In this document: positions 7,898-16,049 of the stretch, one piece after another
How positions within the stretch are numbered: position 1 is the first letter of the stretch
Layout: each line of letters opens with the position of its first letter
NCBI RefSeq assembly: GCF_014262665.1
Contig: NZ_CP046883.1
Coordinates: 992,001 to 1,056,000, forward strand
Reading direction: 5' to 3'
Source: Corynebacterium anserum
GTDB taxonomy: Bacteria > Actinomycetota > Actinomycetes > Mycobacteriales > Mycobacteriaceae
DNA: 64,000 bases
The notes under the pieces: generated by a model
The model's input: the letters and a program-made list of their open reading frames with translations, nothing else
Told to the model about the DNA's origin: nothing
Database searches by the model: none
Made by a program: the position numbers and the translations under genes

Positions 7898-9127
7898 TTA
7901 TGACAAGGCCTCTTCGAGCGTGTCTGCGAAGTTGGCTGAATCTTTTGCGGCGTAGACTTTACCGCCGGTAACTTCAGCGAGTTCTTTCATTGAGGAGACA
8001 TCCACGCTATCTCCGAGGGTGACGATATCCAGTTGCACTGGGTTGTTTTTATTGAGTTCTTTGATAGCCGCAATGGCTTGGTCTAAAGAGTTCGCGCCGC
8101 CCTGATTTGAGCTAGCCGTGATCAACACCATTCGGTGATTCGTGACACTCGAATTTGCAGCGGCATAGGATGCTGAACGATATGTGGCCATGATCGAATC
8201 ATAGGTGTACGCTGAGCCCCCAAGACCCAGTTGATTCAACCTTGCCGCAGAAATAGTCCCGTCGTCTTTCACCGAAATATCGACATTTGCGCGAAACGGG
8301 TTCTTCACACCTGGGTTCAGTGGGGAAGAATAATTCCATAGCCCAACATGGCCCTTATTCTTACCAATGCTCAGCATTTTCTCTGAGAGAGATTCGCGAA
8401 TTACGTCGAGGCGAGTCTTTCCTTTTTCCATCACGCCCATTGCATTTGACGTATCGAGGAGGAAAGTTACGTCTTGTGGACTCGATGATTGAGCAGACTG
8501 TGATTGCTTGTTTCCGACGGCAGTATCTTTATTTGTTCCATGCGAAGCGGAGGAGTCGGAGGTGAAAGTGCCGTTGCGAATATCAGACACTGCAGCGATC
8601 TGCGCATCACCACCGTCTCCAATAGCGGAAGAAAAATCAGTACCAGCTCGGGCCTTCATTTCTTCGATCGCCCCCGAGCCGAAGGTAAGGATCGGTGCGC
8701 CATCGACGACGGCAACTTTGTCGGAGGAGAGTTTGAGACCTGACTTAGTGATAGCTGTGATTGCTGCCTGCGCATCATCGGGGATCCACACAGAAGTGAG
8801 GTTCTTTTTCTGCGAAATCGAAGCTGAAGCTTGTTGGTCGGTCATACTCTTCACTTCAGCTCTTACGCAGGAATCACGGACGATGTGTTGGTCGCCGTTG
8901 TAATTGTCCACGAGTCGATGGGCAGTATCGTGGTGGTTCTCAGACGACCAGACGGTGAGGTTGTAGTCTCCATCTGCGCAGTGCTGTTGGGAAGAATCTG
9001 CCTCGTTGCTGGAGTGCAGCGCATTCCAGCCAAAAGCTAGCGCCAGAATAGCAATGACAGCCACAGAGGCGACCCACATCCACCCTGCGAGATGATAGTT
9101 CTTTGTGTCACTACTGTGGCGACCCAT
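7898..9127 (-). CDS. Membrane-anchored VWA-domain protein with solute-binding-like N-terminus
   Basis: The ATG at 9127 has AGGAG eight bases upstream and gives 409 residues; an upstream in-frame GTG overlaps that site. Residues about 15-35 form a single membrane anchor (GWMWVASVAVIAILALAFGW). An extracellular region resembling the start of a solute-binding fold (LTVWSSENHHDTAHRLVDNY) follows, then a VWA domain beginning VTFLLDTSNAM and ending KVYAAKDSANFADTLEEAL. The first MIDAS element is D-T-S-N-A instead of D-x-S-x-S, so metal coordination may be altered. Such proteins are predicted to mediate surface or periplasmic binding; the partner is unknown. Confidence 0.75.
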   Translation of the reverse strand: MGRHSSDTKNYHLAGWMWVASVAVIAILALAFGWNALHSSNEADSSQQHCADGDYNLTVWSSENHHDTAHRLVDNYNGDQHIVRDSCVRAEVKSMTDQQASASISQKKNLTSVWIPDDAQAAITAITKSGLKLSSDKVAVVDGAPILTFGSGAIEEMKARAGTDFSSAIGDGGDAQIAAVSDIRNGTFTSDSSASHGTNKDTAVGNKQSQSAQSSSPQDVTFLLDTSNAMGVMEKGKTRLDVIRESLSEKMLSIGKNKGHVGLWNYSSPLNPGVKNPFRANVDISVKDDGTISAARLNQLGLGGSAYTYDSIMATYRSASYAAANSSVTNHRMVLITASSNQGGANSLDQAIAAIKELNKNNPVQLDIVTLGDSVDVSSMKELAEVTGGKVYAAKDSANFADTLEEALS

Positions 9128-9174
9128 ACACGGCACTCCTTAAAGCCGAAGAAAACAGACGCAATGCTCACAGC

Positions 9175-10083
9175 TTAGCGGTTAGCTGAACGTAACTGGG
9201 GGAATGCTGCCTCAAGTCTGTCGATGATTTCCGCTCGCAATTGCTGCCCCTTGAGTGAAAGAGCTTTTTGGCGACGAACGTACTCAGCACGACCGGAAGG
9301 AGTTTCAATCTTCACAGGCTGGAACCCCCATTCGCGTAAGTCATATGGGCTGGCTTCCATATCGAGTTTCCGTACGTCGCAGGCCAGTTCAAAGGTTCGC
9401 AGCAGCAGTTCACCTGGAATCAGTGGCCCCAGCTTGGTGGTCCATTTGTACAAATCCATTGTCGCGTGGAGACAACCCGGTTGTTCCATTTGTGATTGTG
9501 TGGCACGCGTGGGGTACTTGTCGTTGAGGGGCACAGCGTCCTTCGTGAAGAAGCGGAATGCGTCGATATGGGAACAGCGTAGTGTCCCGGCTTCGACCAC
9601 CCGGTTGCTTGCCTCAGCTCCAAGCCTTAGTGGTTCGGGGTGGCGTGGGGTGTCCTTGTAGACCATTGCCCATTCGTGCAATCCGAAGCAGTTCAGCTGC
9701 GGTGGGCGGTTCATCGTGAGGCTCATGAGTCGGTGCATATATGCGATTGACGTGCCGCGTTTCTCCCATACGCGGTGTGTATCTAATACCCATGTGCCAT
9801 CGCGCTCTACGTAATGATCCTTGTGTCGGGGAAGGATATCGTCAATTTCTTGCGACGCTGGTGCTGTTCCTTTGCAGCCTAGATCTAAAGCGAAACCTGC
9901 CCCGGGATGCCAGTGGCTGAGCTTGCCCGGGGAGGTGGGGTAGTAGGTGTACATGAAATCCCACACGGGGTGTCGTTCGCCACGCCTTCGACGTGCGAGG
10001 TGCTCACTGGTGAGTTTTTTCACGTGCTCAATGTGCTCTGCCCGCAAGGCAGTCCACGTCGGGATATCGAGCGTTTTAGTCAT
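9175..10083 (-). CDS. Conserved actinobacterial protein, usually labelled 3-methyladenine DNA glycosylase
   Basis: From the ATG at 10083 the protein has 302 residues. It overlaps the end of the upstream CorC-like gene by 8 bases (ATGACTAA), so the two are translationally coupled. Sequence is hydrophilic, with WDFMYTYYPTSPGKLSHWHPGAGF near the N-terminus and many conserved-looking His and Trp residues. Databases often name this family 3-methyladenine DNA glycosylase, but I see neither an HhH-GPD motif nor AAG/MPG-fold signatures, so the name should be treated as unproven. No membrane or signal segments are seen. A longer frame to 10182 has no support. Confidence 0.6.
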   Translation of the reverse strand: MTKTLDIPTWTALRAEHIEHVKKLTSEHLARRRRGERHPVWDFMYTYYPTSPGKLSHWHPGAGFALDLGCKGTAPASQEIDDILPRHKDHYVERDGTWVLDTHRVWEKRGTSIAYMHRLMSLTMNRPPQLNCFGLHEWAMVYKDTPRHPEPLRLGAEASNRVVEAGTLRCSHIDAFRFFTKDAVPLNDKYPTRATQSQMEQPGCLHATMDLYKWTTKLGPLIPGELLLRTFELACDVRKLDMEASPYDLREWGFQPVKIETPSGRAEYVRRQKALSLKGQQLRAEIIDRLEAAFPQLRSANR

Positions 10084-11149
10084 CGTGCGTCCAGTCTCTG
10101 ACAGTGCCCACGAGTTCTTCAATGATGTCTTCCAGAGTGACCATACCGACGGTGTCGTTACTCTCATCAATGACGGCGGCAATGTGGCTGGAGGACTGGC
10201 GCATGGCTCGCATAGCGAGGTCGAAATTCTCGTCGAGTTTCACCGTGATGAGGGGACGGACATCTGCCGCATCCAAAGGTTTTTGAGCCTCGTCGATTGC
10301 AGGATCAGAGGACATCACGAGGTTATCCAACACATCCTTGACGTGAATGTAGCCCACCCAGTTCCCGGTGGAATCCGTGACGGGAAAACGGGAAAAACCT
10401 GTTTCAGCGACTGCTGACTCAACATCGGAGACTTTCAGCAGCGAGCCGGTTTTGCGAACAGCCCGGACATCATCCAGCGGGATAAGAACCTCTTTAAGGG
10501 TGCGGTTGGAGCTACCCAACGCATTGGACAGACGCACGGCTTCGGCAGGTGCTATGAGCCCCTCAGAACGGGACTCGGCGATCATGCTTGCAAGCTCAGA
10601 GGGCGAGACCGTGGAATCCAACTCGTCTTTTTGTTCGACGCCGAATGCATGCAGGGTAAGACGGGCGATCCAGTTCAGAAAGATCATGATGGGGTGAGTG
10701 ATCTTGACGAACAGCAGATGCGGACGGATCAGATAACATGCCACAGTTTCCGGCCCCGCCAGTGCAATGTTCTTCGGCACCATTTCGCCCAAGATGATAT
10801 GCAATACGGTGACGATCAACAGTGCGATGGTGAAGCTTACAGGGTGCAAAAGCTGTCCGGGAAGCCCCAGAGCATCGAATGGCTTTTCAATGAGGTGAGC
10901 GATGGCAGGTTCGCCGACTTTACCCAGAAGAACGGAGGCGAGTGTGATACCAAACTGTGCCCCAGCGAGCATGATAGACAAATGCTCGGTGGCGTAGAGC
11001 ACTTTCGGTGCTACCTTGTTGCCAGCGGCGATCATATTATCCAGTCGGTCGCGACGCGAAGAGATGAGCGCGAACTCCACCCCAACAAAGAATGCATTGA
11101 GTGCAAGAAGAACAAATGCGAATAGGATTGCCATAAGATCGGTGTTCAC
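10076..11149 (-). CDS. CNNM/CBS-domain membrane protein, HlyC/CorC family (short form)
   Basis: The 357-residue protein has a DUF21/CNNM transmembrane region with about four hydrophobic segments (ILFAFVLLALNAFFVGVEFALISSRR at the start). A pair of CBS domains follows (LIPLDDVRAVRK; VGMVTLEDIIEELVG), and the protein then stops without the C-terminal CorC_HlyC domain present in its neighbour. Family members are linked to Mg2+/Co2+ export or homeostasis, with CBS domains sensing Mg-ATP. It overlaps the longer paralogue by 4 bases (ATGA) and the following gene by 8, so the three form an operon. Confidence 0.88.
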   Translation of the reverse strand: MNTDLMAILFAFVLLALNAFFVGVEFALISSRRDRLDNMIAAGNKVAPKVLYATEHLSIMLAGAQFGITLASVLLGKVGEPAIAHLIEKPFDALGLPGQLLHPVSFTIALLIVTVLHIILGEMVPKNIALAGPETVACYLIRPHLLFVKITHPIMIFLNWIARLTLHAFGVEQKDELDSTVSPSELASMIAESRSEGLIAPAEAVRLSNALGSSNRTLKEVLIPLDDVRAVRKTGSLLKVSDVESAVAETGFSRFPVTDSTGNWVGYIHVKDVLDNLVMSSDPAIDEAQKPLDAADVRPLITVKLDENFDLAMRAMRQSSSHIAAVIDESNDTVGMVTLEDIIEELVGTVRDWTHDD

Positions 11150-12555
11150 TTCTCATGCTCCTTTCGCTGTTGCTCTTCTTTTTCTAGTACGAGTCCTGGG
11201 TTCTTCACTGGCCGCAAAACTACGCGATCGACACGGCGGTTATCCATCACTTTGACTGTGGCTCGCCAGCGGAAGGTATTGCCTGACTCCAAGGATTCTG
11301 CAAAATCTCTTTCTCCGCGGGGTAATAGAACGACATCGCCCTGCTCCGGAATACGCCCAAGTGTAGCCATGATGAGACCTCCGAGAGTTTCATACGGACC
11401 CTCGGGGGCACTGTAACCGACAGCATCCGCTAATTCATCTGTACGCAACAAGCCGGAGACTTCCCAGGTTTTACCTCGCCGCATGACTTCTGCGTCTTCA
11501 GCACGGTTATCGTGTTCATCCCACACCTCGCCGACGATTTCTTCGACAACGTCTTCGATGGTGACTATGCCTGCCGTTCCTCCATACTCATCGGCTACGA
11601 GTACGAGTTGAGAGCCAGCGCCGCGAACCTTAGCGAGTACTGCATCTCCACCAAGGCTCGCTGGGATAGTTGGTACGGCACGAGCCATATCAGCTACGGG
11701 AGTACGAGCCCTCTCTGCGTGCGGAATGCTTAGAGCATCCTTCACATGTACTACACCGATAGTGTCATCAAGATCGCCTCGGGTTACCGGAAAACGCGAA
11801 TGACCAGACTCTAAGGCTCGACGGATGAGCTCAAGTGCACTGTCATCGACCGATAAAGTTTCCACTGTGGAACGAGGAGTCATGAGATCTTCGGCGCGGG
11901 CGTCGCCAAATTTTAGTGACTTGTCGAGAACCCGAGCCTTACCGGCAGTGAAACCACCATCGCCGGTGGAATTCTTCACCAAGGCAGACAGCTCCTGCGG
12001 GCTACGGGCACTGGCGAGCTCATCGGCAGGTTCGATACCCAGTTTGCGCACGATGACATTCGCAGAGTTATTCATTGCCCGAATAAAAGCCGCCAAGACT
12101 TTATTAAAAGTCCAGACAGGACGAACCGTGTAACGACCCACTTGGAGGGGATGGGCGATGGCCAGGTTCTTCGGAACCAACTCACCGAAGACCATCGATA
12201 AAGCGGTAGCGATGACCAATGACAACAGCAAAGCCACAGTCATCGTCGCGGATTCTGGCAGACCCACCAGCTCTAGAAGGGGGGTAAAGAACCGAGCCAG
12301 AATTGGTTCGGCGAGATAACCAGTGGCCAGCGTGGTGAGAGTGATGCCCAGTTGGGCACCAGAAAGCAGGAAGCTGAGTTCTCCGTGGGCTTTACGCAGT
12401 AGCTTAGCCGTGGAATCTCCCTTTGTTTTGACATGATCGTCCACTGTGGATCGCTCTATACCGGTAAGGGCAAATTCCACAGCAACGAAAAGACCTGTGC
12501 ACGCGGTCAATGCAACGAAACCTATTAGGCCTAGGACGGACAGCAGTATGTCCAT
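11146..12555 (-). CDS. CNNM/CBS-domain membrane protein, HlyC/CorC family (full length)
   Basis: The 469-residue protein has the complete family architecture: a DUF21 membrane domain in about the first 200 residues (LGLIGFVALTACTGLFVAVEFALTG; GELVPKNLAIA), a CBS pair (MTPRSTVETL; GGTAGIVTIEDVVEEIVGEVWDEHD) and a C-terminal CorC_HlyC domain (TWEVSGLLRTDELADAVG; GRIPEQGDVV). Homologues act in divalent cation efflux or tolerance. It starts four bases after the upstream helicase stop and overlaps the short paralogue by 4 bases. Two tandem members of unequal length suggest a heteromeric complex, which is inference. Confidence 0.92.
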   Translation of the reverse strand: MDILLSVLGLIGFVALTACTGLFVAVEFALTGIERSTVDDHVKTKGDSTAKLLRKAHGELSFLLSGAQLGITLTTLATGYLAEPILARFFTPLLELVGLPESATMTVALLLSLVIATALSMVFGELVPKNLAIAHPLQVGRYTVRPVWTFNKVLAAFIRAMNNSANVIVRKLGIEPADELASARSPQELSALVKNSTGDGGFTAGKARVLDKSLKFGDARAEDLMTPRSTVETLSVDDSALELIRRALESGHSRFPVTRGDLDDTIGVVHVKDALSIPHAERARTPVADMARAVPTIPASLGGDAVLAKVRGAGSQLVLVADEYGGTAGIVTIEDVVEEIVGEVWDEHDNRAEDAEVMRRGKTWEVSGLLRTDELADAVGYSAPEGPYETLGGLIMATLGRIPEQGDVVLLPRGERDFAESLESGNTFRWRATVKVMDNRRVDRVVLRPVKNPGLVLEKEEQQRKEHEK

Positions 12556-12558
12556 GAA

Positions 12559-13860
12559 TTATCGGCGCCCCTTCTTCAACGCGATTTTTTCCAGCAACTG
12601 TTCGCTACTGAGCTGTAAAGGTTTTACACCAGCCTTCTCGAGCAGAGTGAGGGCATCCTCAACAGCATCATCGAAAGCCAATGTTACGACCGTTCCTGCC
12701 GAACCTGCACGGGCGGTGCGTCCGGCGCGGTGTATATACGCTTTGTGCTCAGCTGGTATATCGATATGAACCACGAGCTCGACATCGGAAATATCGATTC
12801 CTCGCGCAGCAATATCTGTGGCTACTAGTACGCAGGCCGTTCCACTGACAAAGTCCTCGAGCGCAGACGTGCGGGAAAACTGTCCTTTGTTTCCGTGGAG
12901 GCCGACCGCCGCCACTCCAGCCTTGAGCAGCGTGTGTGTCAAGCGATCCACCGCGTACTTCGTCCGTACAAACATGATGGCACGAGTAGAGTTCTGGGCT
13001 AAAGCTACAACTAGATTGCGACGATCCGCTCCGTCGCTGACGGCGACGAGGTAGTGAGTCGTAGTATCGAGGTTAGCTTTAGCTGGTGTCGTTGCGTGTT
13101 CCACTGGATTATGCATGAAACGGTCGACAAGGATCTTGACATCTCCGTCAAGCGTGGCACTGAACAGCAGGTATTGAGTGTCTTGCGGCATACGCTTTAA
13201 TAGCGATGTGACCTGAGGCAAAAAGCCCATGTCGGCCATTTGATCTGCCTCGTCGAGCGTTACCACGCAAACATCGTCGAGCGTGATGAGGCGCTGCCTG
13301 ACAAGATCTTGGGCGCGTCCTGGAGTAGCAACCAAAATATCTACCGGACGGGCCAGCGACCGGATGTTGTGGCTGATTTTCACCCCGCCAACGACCTCAA
13401 GAATACGCTGCCCCGCGGCGGCAGCGAATGGCTCGAGCCTGGAGCGTACCTGTACCGCAAGTTCGCGGGTTGGTACGAGTATCACGCTACGGGGCGCCTT
13501 GGGACGTGAAAACCCCTTCATCAACGCGCTAATTATTGGTAAGCCGAATGTGAAAGTTTTGCCAGAGCCGGTGGGGCCTCGCCCTAGCACATCTCGACCA
13601 CTGAGAGCGTGCGGGATAGCCAAAGCCTGGATAGGGAATGGGTGGAGAAACCCTTCTGCGTTGAGAGCCTGAGTCAGCGGCAAAGGTAAGCCCAAGTCGG
13701 CGAACGTGATAGACGTGTTAGCCAAGGTGGCTGCCCGTGACTGCTGATGACCCTTGGGTGAAGAGGTCGGAGGCGACGACTTCTCTGGGCGCTTTTTGTG
13801 GCGAACCGGCCGGCCACTACGGCGGCGTGGTGTGCGTCGTTGAGAAGAGCCAGATGCCAC
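12559..13860 (-). CDS. DEAD-box ATP-dependent RNA helicase (RhlE-like)
   Basis: The 433-residue protein has a basic, low-complexity N-terminus (SSQRRTPRRRSGRPVRHKKRP) and then the two RecA-like domains. Visible motifs are the Q motif region (FADLGLPLPLTQALNAEGF), Walker A GPTGSGKT, PTRELA, VTLDEADQMADMGF, FSAT, VATDIAARGIDI and HRAGRTARAG. It should unwind short RNA duplexes in ribosome assembly, RNA decay or cold adaptation. The start directly abuts the stop of the upstream 6-phosphogluconate dehydrogenase gene, so co-transcription is likely. Confidence 0.93.
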   Translation of the reverse strand: MASGSSQRRTPRRRSGRPVRHKKRPEKSSPPTSSPKGHQQSRAATLANTSITFADLGLPLPLTQALNAEGFLHPFPIQALAIPHALSGRDVLGRGPTGSGKTFTFGLPIISALMKGFSRPKAPRSVILVPTRELAVQVRSRLEPFAAAAGQRILEVVGGVKISHNIRSLARPVDILVATPGRAQDLVRQRLITLDDVCVVTLDEADQMADMGFLPQVTSLLKRMPQDTQYLLFSATLDGDVKILVDRFMHNPVEHATTPAKANLDTTTHYLVAVSDGADRRNLVVALAQNSTRAIMFVRTKYAVDRLTHTLLKAGVAAVGLHGNKGQFSRTSALEDFVSGTACVLVATDIAARGIDISDVELVVHIDIPAEHKAYIHRAGRTARAGSAGTVVTLAFDDAVEDALTLLEKAGVKPLQLSSEQLLEKIALKKGRR

Positions 13861-15342
13861 TTAGGCCTCAACCTCATTACGTTCACCGGACCACAGAGTG
13901 TGGAAAGCTCCAGGGCGATCAATGCGACCGTAGGTATGCGCCCCGAAAAAGTCACGCTGTCCTTGGATTAGGGCAGCCGGTAGGCGGTCGGCACGTAGCG
14001 CATCGTAATAAGACAGTGACGAAGCGAAGACAGGAACCGGCAGACCTTGCTGCGTCGCAGTTACTACGATTGTCCGCCATGAATCAATAAGCCCCTCGAG
14101 CTCATCGTTGAAATATCCATCGAGAAGCAATGACGGCAATTGTGGATTGGTCTCATACGCTTCGCGAATACGGTTGAGGAACTGCGCACGGATGATGCAG
14201 CCTCCACGCCAGATTGTGGCCATATCCTTTGGGTCGAGGTCCCAGCCATATTCCTTAGACCCCGCAACAATTTGATCAAAACCCTGGGCATAGGCAACGA
14301 GTTTCGACGCGTACAACGCTCGACGAACATCTTCGATGAACTGTTCCCGATCAGACTCTTTGATGGCGCCTGATATCTTGCCGGAAGGAAGGTTGCCGAA
14401 CGCGGCCCGACGCTGATCCTTTGCAGAAGACAAAGCTCGAGCGAAAACAGCTTCACCAATGCCCGTTACCGGAATTCCTAAGTCCAGTGCTGACTTGACC
14501 GTCCAGCGGCCCGTGCCTTTTTGGCCAGCTGAGTCAACAATGATGTCCACTAATGGCCTGCCGGTTTCTGCATCAACTTGTGCTAGGACTTCCGCGGTGA
14601 TCTCCACTAAGTAAGATTCCAAGTCACCCTTGTTCCATTCACGGAATACATCGGCTATCTCAGCAGGCTCCATTCCCGCCGCGTGACGTAACAGGTGGTA
14701 AGCCTCGCCGATAACTTGCATGTCGGCATACTCAATGCCGTTGTGAACCATCTTTACGAAGTGGCCTGCGCCATCTGGCCCGATGTGCGTGCAGCAAGGA
14801 GTTCCATCCACATGAGCGGAGATTGACTCTAGTAGGGGTCCGAGTGACTCATAAGATTCCTGTGGACCGCCAGGCATGATGGCCGGACCATGAAGAGCAC
14901 CTTCCTCACCACCTGAAATGCCTGCTCCAACAAACATGAGGTTACGATTCGCCATTTCTTTTTCGCGACGAATTGTGTCGGTGTACAAGGCGTTTCCGCC
15001 ATCGATGATGATATCGCCTTCATCCATGGCATCCGCCAGTTGGTTAATGACTGCGTCGGTCCCAGCGCCAGCAGCAACCATGATTAACGCCCGACGAGGA
15101 CGTTCCAACGAAGCGACGAACTCTTCGATGGAGTTGGCTGGAACAAAGCTGCCGGTATTTCCGAACTCCTCCATAAATGCGTCCGTTTTCGCAGTGGTGC
15201 GGTTGTAAACAGCTACCGTATGACCATGGCGCGCAAAGTTACGGGCAATGTTGGAACCCATGACGGCGAGACCGACCACACCGATCTGTGCGGAGCCGTT
15301 GGTAGACGACGCGGATGAGGAAGTCGCTGAGGAATTAGTCAT
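13861..15342 (-). CDS. gnd: 6-phosphogluconate dehydrogenase, decarboxylating
   Basis: The 493-residue protein, of normal length for the dimeric long form, starts with a Ser/Ala-rich lead and the Rossmann motif GLAVMGSNIARNFARHGH. The 6PGDH signature region ISGGEEGALHGPAIMPGG and the catalytic HFVKMVHNGIEY follow, with a C-terminal all-helical domain ending in HTLWSG. It oxidises 6-phosphogluconate to ribulose 5-phosphate with NADP+ reduction in the oxidative pentose phosphate pathway. It is divergent from the thioesterase gene across a 42-bp gap. Confidence 0.97.
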   Translation of the reverse strand: MTNSSATSSSASSTNGSAQIGVVGLAVMGSNIARNFARHGHTVAVYNRTTAKTDAFMEEFGNTGSFVPANSIEEFVASLERPRRALIMVAAGAGTDAVINQLADAMDEGDIIIDGGNALYTDTIRREKEMANRNLMFVGAGISGGEEGALHGPAIMPGGPQESYESLGPLLESISAHVDGTPCCTHIGPDGAGHFVKMVHNGIEYADMQVIGEAYHLLRHAAGMEPAEIADVFREWNKGDLESYLVEITAEVLAQVDAETGRPLVDIIVDSAGQKGTGRWTVKSALDLGIPVTGIGEAVFARALSSAKDQRRAAFGNLPSGKISGAIKESDREQFIEDVRRALYASKLVAYAQGFDQIVAGSKEYGWDLDPKDMATIWRGGCIIRAQFLNRIREAYETNPQLPSLLLDGYFNDELEGLIDSWRTIVVTATQQGLPVPVFASSLSYYDALRADRLPAALIQGQRDFFGAHTYGRIDRPGAFHTLWSGERNEVEA

Positions 15343-15384
15343 GGTTTCTCATTTTAGCGTCCGCTCTTCCTATACGGTGATGGC

Positions 15385-15957
15385 ATGAGTGAGAAGTTGG
15401 AAACACAGGCACCCAGTGACTTATCGCGTGGGAAAAGTCGACAGTTGATGCAGTTCCATGAGGCCGCGGCTAGAGCGGTGACGGAAGAGCTCCCACCGGA
15501 GATCGTGGATCTGATTAACGAGTCGAATGAAGTTGGTGTCAACCTCGATTCTCATCTCGGAGTGACGTACACAGCTGCTGGCCCTAACGGCGTGACGATG
15601 CGTCTGGAGATCAGCGACAAACATCTGCAACCATGGGGTGTCACCCATGGCGGGATATACGCAGCTCTAGGGGAATCCGCAGGTTCTGTAGCCGCATACA
15701 TCGCGGCAGGAGCGGGGCCGGCTGTAATGGGTACCAGCAATCACACGGATTTTCTGCGTCCCTCTAAAAAAGGTGACGTTATTGTCACCACGGCGCGACC
15801 AGAACATGTGGGGCGCACCACTCAACTATGGCGCATCGAGCACCGCAACGAACGTACGGGAAAACTCGTGGCGCTTACCCATCTGAAGACGGCCGTAGTT
15901 CCTGAGCCAGTAGTGGACTCAAAGCCGAATGGGAAAGAGGAGGGTAGTAGAGGATAA
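15385..15957 (+). CDS. PaaI-family hot-dog thioesterase
   Basis: The 190-residue protein has a hot-dog thioesterase core of about 120 residues in its second half. The WGVTHGGIYAALGESAGSVAA segment is the PaaI/YdiI-type signature with the HGG loop and a catalytic acidic residue in the following helix. The first 60 residues form a charged extension. It probably hydrolyses an acyl-CoA; specificity cannot be read. A gene of this type next to gnd is familiar from C. glutamicum. It is convergent with ndh. Confidence 0.85.
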   Translation: MSEKLETQAPSDLSRGKSRQLMQFHEAAARAVTEELPPEIVDLINESNEVGVNLDSHLGVTYTAAGPNGVTMRLEISDKHLQPWGVTHGGIYAALGESAGSVAAYIAAGAGPAVMGTSNHTDFLRPSKKGDVIVTTARPEHVGRTTQLWRIEHRNERTGKLVALTHLKTAVVPEPVVDSKPNGKEEGSRG

Positions 15958-15963
15958 AACTAA

Positions 15964-15981
15964 CCCCTCTCAGTGGAGGGG
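15964..15981 (-). terminator. Small hairpin downstream of ndh
   Basis: CCCCTC (15964-15969) and GAGGGG (15976-15981) form a 6-bp stem with a 6-base loop. Read on the minus strand it is followed by TTAGTTTTATCC, which suits a terminator for ndh. The plus-strand side has no T-tract. Confidence 0.5.
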
Positions 15982-16049
15982 AACTGCACCCAGAGAGGCG
16001 CGCTTATTCGCTCAGGGTCCCATCCACCGTTCGGATAACGGTCGCACGG

